A stretch of DNA of 12,509 nt from Candidatus Bathyarchaeota archaeon (GCA_014729945.1 WJJC01000128.1:1-12509), one strand, 5' to 3'. Positions 6,065 through 12,509 are shown, numbered from the stretch's first letter. Numbers and translations: made by a program. Notes: generated by a model not told the origin, from the letters alone.

Positions 6065-6943
6065 TTGAAGATATTAGTGCTCCACGGATCAAAACCAAGT
6101 AAAAACAGCTCAGAGATGGTGGATGTAGCTGAAGAAATGGGTCATAAAGTATTGTCCGGTCCAACTAGTGATGTTTCAAGCTATATCCGTCAAGATGGAT
6201 CCCGGTTCTGGCTTGGAAGAGATGAGGTAACAGATTTTAATCTCTGTTTTCTCCGCAGCTTTGGTCCGGGAAGTACTGAGCAGGTTACGCGCAGAATTAG
6301 CCTGATGGAGCACATGGAAGTAGCTGGTATCAGGGTTATTAACAGCACCTACCCGTTTAGACGGAGTAGAGACAAATATTCAACACAGTACACGCTTCAA
6401 GCGGCGGGTATCCCGATTCCCGAGACATATACTACTGAGAGCTTGGCTCGTGCATATGAGATGACTGAGAAGATGTGTCCCGTTATCTACAAACCTATTC
6501 TCAGCAGCATGGGCAGGGGAAGTATGAAGTTCGATGACACTGATCTCGCCTATAACGCATATAAAATGCTGAGTAGAATGTATCATCCAATCCTCATTCA
6601 AGGTTATATTCCAAATCCTGGTAGAGACATAAGGCTCTTTATTATTGGAGATAAATGCGTGGGTGCGGTCTACAAATATATGGCTAAAGGTGAGTGGAAG
6701 AGTAATGTCGCTCAGGGCGGTAAGATGGTGGAGGAGGAGATGGATCCATCTCTCGTAGAATTAGGAATCAAAGCAACCAAAGCCATGGAACTTGATTACT
6801 GTGGAGTCGATATATTAGAGTCACCTAGTGGCCCAGTAGTGCTAGAGATGAACGCTGCTCCCGGTTGGCAAGGATTAAAGGATGCTACCGGGAAAGATAT
6901 TGCGAGATTAATAGTGAATTATGGAGTGAGACAGGTTGAGTGA
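6065..6943 (+). CDS. RimK/CofF/MptN-family ATP-grasp ligase
   Basis: ATP-grasp enzymes of this family join a carboxylate to an amine through an acyl-phosphate; known archaeal members add glutamate to F420 tails (CofF), to tetrahydromethanopterin (MptN) or act on lysine-carrier proteins (LysX). The 292 residues show the pre-ATP-grasp fold (1-100), then K104, the second ATP-binding lysine K143 in YKP, the glycine-rich loop SSMGRGSMK (147-155), GRDIRLFIIG (186-195), SNVAQGGK (213-220), metal-binding D249 in CGVDIL, and the ExN pair E261/N263 followed by PGWQGLKDATG (266-276). That last segment resembles CofF, MptN and RimK more than LysX. cofE in the same window makes an F420-tail role attractive but unproven. 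The gene overlaps the following cyclophilin-like gene by 8 bases, so translation is probably coupled. Confidence 0.88.
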   Translation: MKILVLHGSKPSKNSSEMVDVAEEMGHKVLSGPTSDVSSYIRQDGSRFWLGRDEVTDFNLCFLRSFGPGSTEQVTRRISLMEHMEVAGIRVINSTYPFRRSRDKYSTQYTLQAAGIPIPETYTTESLARAYEMTEKMCPVIYKPILSSMGRGSMKFDDTDLAYNAYKMLSRMYHPILIQGYIPNPGRDIRLFIIGDKCVGAVYKYMAKGEWKSNVAQGGKMVEEEMDPSLVELGIKATKAMELDYCGVDILESPSGPVVLEMNAAPGWQGLKDATGKDIARLIVNYGVRQVE

Positions 6944-7322
6944 AGAACTAAGCAAGATACCAATTAAGATAACTGTAGTAGATAAGGGAACCGCTAAAGG
7001 ATACTTAAACAGGCTCACAGCTCCCCTGACTGTCGAGGTTATACTAAACCTATTACCAATTAATAGTAGAACCGCTCCTGCTATGGGGCATATATCAGTC
7101 CTACTAGGGATAAAACGTGGAACCGAAAAACCTGTTAACGAGGTTGAAGCTGGAACCATAGCTTATTGGCCAAGAGGAGACGCTTTAACAATCTACCCGA
7201 AGGACACTAAACCATATGGCCCAGTAAATAAGATCGGTGAAATCGAGGAAAACCTTGAACTATTTAAAAGACTTAGAAGTGGGTCAAGAATTATCATTGA
7301 GCGTCTTCAGACTCAACCATAG
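6936..7322 (+). CDS. Cyclophilin-like (TM1367/DUF369-type) protein
   Basis: This 128-residue protein resembles the compact cyclophilin-fold family typified by Thermotoga TM1367. The diagnostic features are TAPLTVEVILNLLPINSRT (28-46), the strand GHISVLLGIK (51-60) and the block AGTIAYWPRGDALTIYP (72-88), followed by GEIEENLELFKRL (101-113). The family shares the cyclophilin barrel but has no demonstrated prolyl isomerase activity that I know of, and the catalytic Arg/Phe pattern of true cyclophilins is not evident. Translation probably starts at the TTG at 6936, inside the end of the ATP-grasp gene, with ggagtga at 6922-6928 as a likely binding site. The link to that ligase suggests a shared pathway or substrate. 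Its end overlaps the convergent eS25-like gene by 29 bases. Confidence 0.82.
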   Translation: MSEELSKIPIKITVVDKGTAKGYLNRLTAPLTVEVILNLLPINSRTAPAMGHISVLLGIKRGTEKPVNEVEAGTIAYWPRGDALTIYPKDTKPYGPVNKIGEIEENLELFKRLRSGSRIIIERLQTQP

Positions 7323-7548
7323 CATAGACCTTGAGATTACTGCTTCTGGTAACCATTTTAATTATTTCTCTCTCCTCAAGAATGTCTAACATTCTCTTAG
7401 CTACGCTTACCTTCAAGTTGAATCTAGACGCTATTCCTGTGGCTGTGATGGCTTTCATCCCACGAATTGCACCCATTACCTCGTCACTCTCCAGATCTGG
7501 CATCTCAACAGATCCAGCTACTTTTTCGTTTGGTCCTTGACTTGACAT
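7294..7548 (-). CDS. rps25e: Ribosomal protein eS25 family, short form
   Basis: eS25 is a small-subunit protein of archaea and eukaryotes with a winged-helix fold, placed near the head of the 30S subunit. Residues 25-78 of this 84-residue protein follow the eS25 pattern: MKAITATGIASRFNLK (31-46), SVAKRMLDILEEREIIKMV (48-66) and the final strand NLKVYAMVE (71-79). Many archaeal homologues carry a long lysine-rich N-terminal tail; here residues 1-24 are short and acidic (MPDLESDE). This could be a divergent ribosomal protein or a winged-helix regulator derived from it. It lies 47 bases behind psmA on the same strand and may be cotranscribed. TATA-like sequences on the minus strand at 7566-7573 and 7577-7590 could also drive it. 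Confidence 0.72.
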   Translation of the reverse strand: MSSQGPNEKVAGSVEMPDLESDEVMGAIRGMKAITATGIASRFNLKVSVAKRMLDILEEREIIKMVTRSSNLKVYAMVESEDAQ

Positions 7549-7595
7549 TAATATTCAGGCAACAAAATATATTGGAGTTATAGATAAACCCTACG

Positions 7596-8297
7596 TTAGA
7601 GATATTTTCTTATCTCTTCTTCGTCAAGGGCGTTGAACTCTTTTGTTTCTTTGGGTATAACCGCGATATTGACGCCGTCTGCAGACACTTCATCGGTAGC
7701 TGCTTCTTTTAGAGCTTCAACAGCCAAGCCAATGGCTTCATCGAGAGTTATCTCCTTTCTGTATTGATTTGTTAAAACTTGTTTAGCTTTGTCACTGTTT
7801 CTGCCTATGGATACTGCTTTGTATCCCCTATAGCTTCCACTAGGGTCTGTTGCGATTAAGCTGACTCTGAATTCATCCACTCCACCGAAAAGCAGGCTTA
7901 CGCCAAACGGTCTTACACCGGCGTTCTGGGTGTAACGTTGAAGCAGATCTCCTACATTGCTTGTTAAGTCTTCTACATCCACGGGTTCATCATAAGTCAT
8001 TTTATTACTCTGGCTGTAGAGACGTGCCTGTTTTATAAGTACTCTAGCATCTGGGCTGAGTCCCGCTATAGCGACTCCAATATGGTCATCGATTTTGAAT
8101 ATCTTCTTACTGTTACCTGGTGCCGCCAGTTTACTTAACTGGGGCTCCATCGCAGCAAGTACTACACCTTCCTCGCTTCGGACCCCCACGATGGGGCTTC
8201 CGCGTTTGACTAATTCTAAGGCGTACTCTACTTGGTATATTCGTCCTTCTGGTGAGAAAATGGTAATTGCTCTATCGTATTCTCTTCCACGTGACAC
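7596..8297 (-). CDS. psmA: 20S proteasome alpha subunit
   Basis: PsmA forms the two outer seven-membered rings of the archaeal 20S proteasome, gates entry to the chamber and docks the unfoldase PAN or Cdc48. The 233 residues include the gate motif EYDRAITIFSPEGRIYQVEY (6-25), with the YDR turn at 7-9 and E24. Residues matching the pocket that receives the C-terminal HbYX tail of PAN are K65 within SKKIFKID and G79-L80 in AGLSPDAR. The later blocks RPFGVSLLFGG and EALKEAATDEVSADGVNIAV are also typical. The N-terminus is short (MSRGREYDRA). The start is GTG at 8297; a minus-strand TATA-like element (cctttaaaaat, 8339-8349) implies a leader of about 20 bases. No beta subunit gene is in view. Confidence 0.97.
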   Translation of the reverse strand: MSRGREYDRAITIFSPEGRIYQVEYALELVKRGSPIVGVRSEEGVVLAAMEPQLSKLAAPGNSKKIFKIDDHIGVAIAGLSPDARVLIKQARLYSQSNKMTYDEPVDVEDLTSNVGDLLQRYTQNAGVRPFGVSLLFGGVDEFRVSLIATDPSGSYRGYKAVSIGRNSDKAKQVLTNQYRKEITLDEAIGLAVEALKEAATDEVSADGVNIAVIPKETKEFNALDEEEIRKYL

Positions 8298-8337
8298 AGT
8301 TATCAGCCCGGGGTATCCTGAATAGGGAAGGTAGCCC

Positions 8338-8349
8338 CATTTTTAAAGG
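8338..8349 (-). promoter_or_regulatory. TATA-like box for psmA
   Basis: The minus strand reads cctttaaaaat, about 48 bases before the GTG start of psmA, implying a leader of roughly 20 bases. It lies in the 101-base divergent region between psmA and the first DUF4438 gene. The plus-strand promoter of the latter is less clear; taaaataatt at 8374-8383 is the best candidate. Confidence 0.35.
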
Positions 8350-8398
8350 TTGCATAGATTTGACCACTGATGTAAAATAATTGAAGAACAAATAATCA

Positions 8399-9286
8399 AT
8401 GACAAATATGATTGAGACTAATCGAGAAAAACTCTTGGAGATCGGAGTTATAGGTGAGATAACTCATCCAGCCATTGACTCTAGGTATGTAAATAATTGG
8501 GAGGGTAAACCAAGCGTTGGCTTGGGGATGGGTGGAATAATATATAATGTTAAACCAGGGGACAACTGCTTTGACTGGGCCTGGGGCGAGAAAGTGGAGC
8601 CAGGTGTATCAGTCGATGGAATAGGTAATGATCGAGCCAAAGGTAGTTTCAGAAACTTCAGCTGTATAGGTAACCGGGCTAAACTGGTTAAAGGAGAAGC
8701 CAAGAACGAAGAGGGTATAGTTGTCGGTAAGGTTGGTGGATTACCTGATAGGATGCATCACGTGATAATTTACTTTAAGGAAGATGTTCTGAATGATTTA
8801 GCTATAGGTGATAAGGTTCAGGTTCGGAGCATAGGTGTTGGACTAAAATTCACTGATTATCCTGAGATACGTTCTGTAGGTATTTCTCCTCGACTATTGG
8901 ACACGATGGGGTTAAAAGATGCTGATGGACAGCTAGAAGTACCAGTTACAACAGTTATTCCCGCCGAATACGTTGGCATGGGAAGCGGAGGGGCTCCTGT
9001 TGAGTCTAGCTCTTGGAACGTTATGACTCAGAGCCCGGACGCCTTAAATCATCTTAAAAACGTGAAACTTGGAGACATTGTTGCCCTAAAGGATATTCTA
9101 AGCGCATGGGGAAGGGGCTATTATGAAGAAGCCTATACGATAGGTGTTGTAAGTACGGGCTCTAGCAGTAAACTAGGTCAAGGAATAGGAGTAACAACGA
9201 TAATGACATGTAAACAAGGAGAAATAACCCCTCTTCTTGAACCAGATGCAAATATTGGAAACTACTTCCAAATAGGAGGCAGCTAA
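8399..9286 (+). CDS. DUF4438 family protein, copy A (divergent)
   Basis: This 295-residue protein belongs, by pattern, to DUF4438, a soluble family known from Thermotoga (TM1086) and archaea with no assigned reaction. It aligns end to end with the next gene at roughly 45% identity. Shared blocks are NREKLLEI (8-15), LGMGGIIYN (42-50), VEPGV (66-70), CIGNRAKLVKGEAK (89-102), LAIGDKVQVRS (134-144), ISPRLLD (162-168) and LGDIVALKD (224-232). At every position where copy B has one of its six histidines, copy A has another residue: K65, I145, Y241, T253 and Q261 are the clear cases. The start may be the second Met (ATG at 8408), because copy B begins at the equivalent site. It could be a regulatory or structural partner of B. 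Confidence 0.78.
   Translation: MTNMIETNREKLLEIGVIGEITHPAIDSRYVNNWEGKPSVGLGMGGIIYNVKPGDNCFDWAWGEKVEPGVSVDGIGNDRAKGSFRNFSCIGNRAKLVKGEAKNEEGIVVGKVGGLPDRMHHVIIYFKEDVLNDLAIGDKVQVRSIGVGLKFTDYPEIRSVGISPRLLDTMGLKDADGQLEVPVTTVIPAEYVGMGSGGAPVESSSWNVMTQSPDALNHLKNVKLGDIVALKDILSAWGRGYYEEAYTIGVVSTGSSSKLGQGIGVTTIMTCKQGEITPLLEPDANIGNYFQIGGS
9274..9279 (+). promoter_or_regulatory. Ribosome binding site AGGAGG inside copy A
   Basis: aggagg lies in the last codons of copy A and ends eight bases before the ATG of copy B. It points to a polycistronic mRNA in which B is translated from its own strong site. Confidence 0.6.
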
Positions 9287-9287
9287 T

Positions 9288-10154
9288 ATGCTCAGAGATA
9301 ACAGAGAAAAACTACTAAAGATCGCAGTACAGGGCGAAATCGTATCTCCCAGCAGTGGAAGTTACCGGGCTCAATGGGATGGACAACCAAAGCTAGCGTT
9401 AGGTATGGGCGGGATTAAGTATAATCTTAAGGTTGGTGATCCTTGTTTCGGGTGGGCGAACGGAGACCATGTTGAACCCGGGGTAACCATAAGAGGAAAA
9501 GAAAAAGATAATCCCAGTGACTGCGCCTTGGCATGGTTAGCCTGTATAGGGAATGAAGCAAAACTAGTATCAGGTGAGGCAAAAGGAGAAAATGGTGTTT
9601 TCACCGGGCGTCACGCTGGCGCAGATGATCTAGTATGGTTCCCAGATGAGACGTTGGAGAAGCTTGCAATAGGTGATAAGGTGCAGGTAAAATCTCATGG
9701 CGCCGGGTTAGAGCTACTGGATTACCCTGATATCAGGCTTAATAAGATGAGTCCGAGGCTTCTAGACTCTCTTGCGATAGATGAAGAAGACGGGAAACTC
9801 ATTATCTCAGTTGTGAAGGAGATACCTGGCTACTTAATGGGTTCGGGGATTGGATGGAGTACCAACACTGAACCCGTTGACTATGATATACAGACTACCG
9901 ACCCGAAACAAGTGGAGAAATTTGACCTTGAGAGCCTAAGACTGGGTGACATTGTTTGTCTAAGAGACCAGTTATGCATCAATGGTAGAGGTCACTGGAA
10001 AGGCGCGGTAACAGTTGGTGTTATTGTCCATGGAGCTAGTGATTACGCTGGACATGGTCCGGGCGTGAACCCAATTATGAGCACAAAAGATGGGCGATTA
10101 GAGGTAAAAATAGTTGATAAAGCTAACATTGCTGATTATTTTGATCTAATCTAA
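9288..10154 (+). CDS. DUF4438 family protein, copy B (histidine-rich)
   Basis: This is the 288-residue paralogue of the preceding gene, beginning one base after its stop. It looks like the more typical member: GDHVEPGV (59-66) with H61, TGRHAG with H109, KSHGAG with H137, and a C-terminal cluster NGRGHWKG (H236), VIVHGASDYAGHGPGV (H248, H256). Closely placed His, Asp and Gly near 230-260 suggest a metal or ligand site, although no reaction is known to me for the family. Both copies keep LGMGGI.YN, CIGN.AKLV.GEAK, AIGDKVQV and SPRLLD, so the fold should be the same. The pair probably forms one operon and perhaps a hetero-oligomer. Downstream lies a 395-base region of decayed coding sequence. 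Confidence 0.8.
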   Translation: MLRDNREKLLKIAVQGEIVSPSSGSYRAQWDGQPKLALGMGGIKYNLKVGDPCFGWANGDHVEPGVTIRGKEKDNPSDCALAWLACIGNEAKLVSGEAKGENGVFTGRHAGADDLVWFPDETLEKLAIGDKVQVKSHGAGLELLDYPDIRLNKMSPRLLDSLAIDEEDGKLIISVVKEIPGYLMGSGIGWSTNTEPVDYDIQTTDPKQVEKFDLESLRLGDIVCLRDQLCINGRGHWKGAVTVGVIVHGASDYAGHGPGVNPIMSTKDGRLEVKIVDKANIADYFDLI

Positions 10155-10196
10155 TATCCTTTTACTCCACAATTATAATTCCTGATAAGAATGTAG

Positions 10197-10343
10197 ATTA
10201 TCTTACCATATAATAACTATGTAGATGGCCTAGTAAATTTATCCAATGACCTCAGTGAGGAAAACACTTGGGCACATAATATTCCAGTAGTCCAGATTTC
10301 GATAAAAGAAAAAGCAGAAGAAAAACTATTTGGAAAAACGTAG
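10197..10343 (+). pseudogene. Gene remnant, possibly a PA-like domain
   Basis: A 48-codon open stretch without a start codon runs from just after a TAG (10194-10196) to the TAG at 10341-10343. Its translation is protein-like: PYNNYVDGLVNLSNDLSEEN, then AHNIPVVQISIKEKAEEKLF. The IPVVQIS pattern after a run of polar residues resembles the end of a protease-associated (PA) domain, as in some M28-type aminopeptidases, but this is a weak guess. It has no start, ribosome binding site or other domain, so it is most likely the surviving piece of a lost gene. Confidence 0.45.
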
Positions 10344-10370
10344 TGACTCATAACTAATCAGTTGTTTAAT

Positions 10371-10531
10371 TAATTCAAAGAAGGCAACACAGTCTATGCT
10401 TACGTAGCTGATTTTAATCACGCAGCATAAAAGCCATGCCAAGACTAGGATTCAAGTACATAGAGAAATTATATGAAACCGATTTCTAAGACCGTGAAGC
10501 ATGGGTATATATCTTTATGAGAGAAGTATAA
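10371..10531 (+). pseudogene. Decayed GNAT-like acetyltransferase C-terminus
   Basis: Three fragments join into one sensible C-terminus if two lesions are allowed. FKEGNTVYAYVADFNHAA ends in a TAA at 10428-10430; skipping a single T there continues as KAMPRLGFKYIEKLYETDF; a TAA at 10487-10489 then interrupts, and DREAWVYIFMREV follows to the TAA at 10529-10531. The N-x-A-x-K-x-M-x-x-LGF pattern is the usual end of a GNAT N-acetyltransferase (acetyl-CoA-binding arm and last strand). One frameshift and one in-frame stop make it a pseudogene. It ends 18 bases before the convergent stop of tiaS. Together with the fragment at 10197-10343 it fills the 395-base gap. Confidence 0.5.
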
Positions 10532-10549
10532 GAAAAGTTACTCTATATT

Positions 10550-11842
10550 CTATACTTTGAAATATGTTACCTTTTCTCGGCCATACCTCTTTAGCGGCTT
10601 AGTTAAATGCCTTTGAGCACTTTTATCAGGTAAATATATGCCCGGTTCCAGTTTTCGTGTTACTGGTACCTTTTTTTCGACGAGTTCCTCTCCACGGTAT
10701 CCGCATTTTTTACATCTTAGTCCCTGGTCTTTCCCCATGGACTCTGTTGATCCCCCGCATTCAGGGCACTTGGCCTTAACAAACTTGTACTGGGTAGCTA
10801 ACTTGTAAACCACCAGTTTCTCAAGATTAAGTGTGAAAGCCCCTTCATGCAGACTAACCCCGGAAAAAGCATTAATCTTATCTCCTGGTAAGAGCTGCCT
10901 TACTATGTCTCTGAATGAGCCCGTTGGTTCATAGGCCGCGCAATCCACTATACCCGTCTCATCTTTAAGCTTGAAGAACACGTGACCCCCCTCGATAGTA
11001 ACCGGCTCTGATTCAACAACCCCCTGTACAACCGCCGGGTTATATGCAACGAGCTCTGATATCTTAATTGGGTCACTAAAATGTTGATCTGTTCCCTGAT
11101 TGGTCTTGCAGATCATCCACCGCTCTACAGGTTCAATTGATTTAATCATATTTTTCGCTGTGAATACTGCTTTAGGGTTCTCTCCTCTGACCCCATAGAG
11201 AACCGGGTCAGGTCCACGGGGTGTGATTAGGGGTTCTCCATTCTCATCTAAGTTATTGTATGTATCCTCTTGTAGTGTCTTATCCATTTCTTTTATGGAA
11301 TTATCATCGACTTTTCTTGGGGTTCCCCAATTTTCGGGAACCCTATAGGTTAACAACTCATAAGTATAATCCTCTTCAAGTGCCCCCCCGATAGCGGCTA
11401 AAGCCCCAATTAATCCCCGCCCATTCTTGTATTCCAGATAGTCCAGATTTATATTATCTATGATCTTTACGGCATCCTTTTTCTTTATGATAGATTTGAC
11501 TACTCTATGAGAGTACTCTTTAACTTCATAGGGTACCTCCCCTTCTAAGAAAACAACTCCTGGGTTAGTGTTATCGCATTGAAATTCTCCATATTTTTCA
11601 ATTAACTCCCTAACCGTGTTCTTCACCTCGTCGTACTTGGAGTCCTCTATTTCCATTCTTAGGCACATGGCTGCATTACCCCGTGTCTTCCATGGCGTAT
11701 TGGGGTTCAACCTCAACAAAGTAGGATAACCTGTAAACTCAGCGCCTAATTCCATAAGCTTCTCCACGAGACATGCGGCTATGTAGGTAGTACATCCGCC
11801 CTCTGGGCTATCTGTATCATCCATCCCGATATGCAGTTTCAA
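10550..11842 (-). CDS. tiaS: tRNA(Ile2) 2-agmatinylcytidine synthetase TiaS
   Basis: TiaS attaches agmatine to C34 of tRNA-Ile2 in an ATP-dependent reaction so that the CAU anticodon reads AUA; it is archaea-specific and usually essential. The 430 residues show the expected parts in order: the N-terminal catalytic motif HIGMDDTDSPEGGCTTY (4-20) with D8, D9 and D11; the LRLNPNTPWKTRGNAA segment (43-58); GRGLIGALAAIG (141-152); CKTNQGTDQHF (245-255); an OB-fold at about 263-345; and a zinc ribbon with C359, C362, C377 and C380. The start codon is TTG, placing the family motif at residue 4. A minus-strand TATA-like tttttaatatc (11875-11885) stands about 38 bases upstream. The gene fits a genome that decodes AUA with modified tRNA-Ile2. 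Confidence 0.95.
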   Translation of the reverse strand: MKLHIGMDDTDSPEGGCTTYIAACLVEKLMELGAEFTGYPTLLRLNPNTPWKTRGNAAMCLRMEIEDSKYDEVKNTVRELIEKYGEFQCDNTNPGVVFLEGEVPYEVKEYSHRVVKSIIKKKDAVKIIDNINLDYLEYKNGRGLIGALAAIGGALEEDYTYELLTYRVPENWGTPRKVDDNSIKEMDKTLQEDTYNNLDENGEPLITPRGPDPVLYGVRGENPKAVFTAKNMIKSIEPVERWMICKTNQGTDQHFSDPIKISELVAYNPAVVQGVVESEPVTIEGGHVFFKLKDETGIVDCAAYEPTGSFRDIVRQLLPGDKINAFSGVSLHEGAFTLNLEKLVVYKLATQYKFVKAKCPECGGSTESMGKDQGLRCKKCGYRGEELVEKKVPVTRKLEPGIYLPDKSAQRHLTKPLKRYGREKVTYFKV

Positions 11843-11901
11843 GATAATCCCTATTGCACAGTGACAGTAAAAAGGATATTAAAAAGGGTGTGATTTTTTG
11901 C

Positions 11902-12138
11902 CTAGACTACGATCATCGTAAGCGTGGACCGAACCTTATCTAGTCGCCTGATCTTCCAACTAATGATGTCTTTGAGTTCCTGCATGGTCTCTGTCTGTAT
12001 ACGAGCAATAATGTCGTATACACCATAGACCATGTAAGCCTCTTTGACTTCCTCAATCTCTTTCAGGCCTTTCAGTACCTCGCTTTCAGATCCTATCTCG
12101 GCGTTGATTAATACGAAAGCTGTTGCCAAAACCTGCAC
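11902..12138 (-). CDS. Stand-alone Lrp/AsnC ligand-binding (RAM) domain
   Basis: This 78-residue protein is a complete RAM (AsnC_trans_reg) domain with no DNA-binding helix-turn-helix. It has the beta-alpha-beta-beta-alpha-beta order: TAFVLINAEIG (6-16), a helix SESEVLKGLKEIEEV (17-31), the strand AYMVYGVYDIIARIQTE (34-50) with the diagnostic G-x-YD (39-42), a helix QELKDIISWKI (53-63) and the final strand TLTMIVV (72-78). Such stand-alone proteins bind amino acids and may form oligomers with full Lrp/AsnC regulators; no partner lies nearby. The start is GTG at 12138. A minus-strand TATA-like cttttaaa (12164-12171) is about 29 bases away, consistent with a leaderless mRNA. It lies 59 bases upstream of tiaS on the same strand. 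Confidence 0.9.
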   Translation of the reverse strand: MQVLATAFVLINAEIGSESEVLKGLKEIEEVKEAYMVYGVYDIIARIQTETMQELKDIISWKIRRLDKVRSTLTMIVV

Positions 12139-12163
12139 CAGTTATTGATAAAGTGTAAGGGGA

Positions 12164-12172
12164 TTTAAAAGT
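12164..12172 (-). promoter_or_regulatory. TATA-like box for the RAM-domain gene
   Basis: The minus strand reads acttttaaa about 29 bases before the GTG start at 12138, with no Shine-Dalgarno motif between. It shares the 76-base divergent region 12139-12214 with the HAD gene. Confidence 0.45.
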
Positions 12173-12214
12173 TATCAATATTAGTTATTTTAATTATTTA
12201 ATTGGGTGGAAAAT

Positions 12215-12509
12215 ATGCCAAGATTAGTGATTAATAACCGTGAATATGATCCCTGTGTGATCTTGTTTGATGTTGATGGTACTCTTGTAGATGACAGTCT
12301 TAGGTATAGTCAACTGGGTAAAAATAGGTATGAGATATTCAATGACTTGTCCTCAAAAAATGCAGCAGCTATATGGGCGAAACTAACTGGCTTGGAGATT
12401 GAGGACTGGACCGTGGATAAGAACGGCCCTATAAGTAAGGCCCCCAGAAGAGATGACTTAGCGATAGCATCATGTGCCTTATACCTCGATGGATATCCAT
12501 GGTATGAGG
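12215..12509 (+). CDS. HAD-superfamily hydrolase, N-terminal part (runs off)
   Basis: An open frame begins at ATG 12215 and continues through the window edge, giving 98 codons. Residues 16-27 (ILFDVDGTLVDD) are HAD motif I, with nucleophile D19, D21 and the GT pair of phosphatases such as phosphoglycolate phosphatase. Residues 28-98 should be the start of the helical cap; WAKLTGLEIEDWTV and APRRDDLAIASCALYLDGYP are not specific enough to name a substrate. A gggtgg motif at 12204-12209 lies five bases before the ATG. The rest of the gene, including motifs II-IV, is outside the window. Confidence 0.85.
   Translation, partial: MPRLVINNREYDPCVILFDVDGTLVDDSLRYSQLGKNRYEIFNDLSSKNAAAIWAKLTGLEIEDWTVDKNGPISKAPRRDDLAIASCALYLDGYPWYE

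Noticed and set aside
6908..7159. Minus-strand 83-codon open frame opposite the cyclophilin-like gene
   Set aside because: The plus-strand protein has clear family blocks and a coupled start; the reverse frame is a shadow.
5427..7322. LysX/LysW amino-group-carrier lysine biosynthesis cluster
   Set aside because: The ATP-grasp protein resembles the CofF/MptN/RimK group, and no LysW-like carrier or lysine pathway gene is adjacent.
1..12509. CRISPR array, insertion sequence or prophage
   Set aside because: No regularly spaced repeats, terminal inverted repeats, transposase, integrase or phage structural gene were seen on either strand.

Overview
The window reads as chromosomal DNA of an archaeon. 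The diagnostic genes are a 20S proteasome alpha subunit (psmA), the archaea-specific tRNA-Ile2 agmatidine synthetase (tiaS), an F420:gamma-glutamyl ligase (cofE), a stand-alone Lrp/AsnC-type RAM domain and a winged-helix protein of the archaeal/eukaryotic ribosomal protein eS25 family. TATA-like boxes lie about 24-29 bases before several start codons (leaderless transcripts), TTG and GTG starts are common, and a few genes carry GGTGA-type ribosome binding sites. An Asgard (Thorarchaeota-like) or TACK-type source would fit, but the lineage is a guess. F420 use does not prove methanogenesis, and no methanogenesis gene is present.

Layout. 1-2100: two unrelated membrane-anchored, outward-facing orphan proteins, each followed by a copy of a short intergenic repeat, then a gene-poor stretch with a stop-interrupted mini-ORF. 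2190-3350: a zinc-ribbon/DUF4342 protein and cofE. 3350-4590: a gap holding a 53-residue candidate small protein, then an orphan slipin (SPFH) gene. 4569-5351 (minus): a UppP/BacA-type polyprenyl diphosphatase overlapping the slipin tail to tail. 5427-7322: a TPR protein, a RimK/CofF/MptN-type ATP-grasp ligase and a cyclophilin-like (TM1367-type) protein; the last two overlap by 8 bases. 7294-8297 (minus): eS25-like protein and PsmA. 8399-10154: a tandem pair of DUF4438 paralogues. 10155-10549: remnants of one or two decayed genes. 10550-12138 (minus): tiaS and the RAM-domain protein. 12215-end: the start of a HAD-type phosphatase.

How they work together. Most of the window is conserved archaeal housekeeping: protein turnover, translation (eS25, tRNA decoding), polyprenyl carrier recycling and F420 tailing. 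CofE and the RimK-family ligase could both act on cofactor glutamate tails, although they lie 3 kb apart and the ligase substrate cannot be read from sequence. The most unusual items are the DUF4438 pair, in which all six histidines of one copy are missing from the aligned positions of the other, the 53-residue Trp/Arg-rich small protein, the intergenic repeat behind the secreted orphans, and the coupled ATP-grasp/cyclophilin-like pair. I found no CRISPR array, transposase, integrase, tRNA or rRNA.
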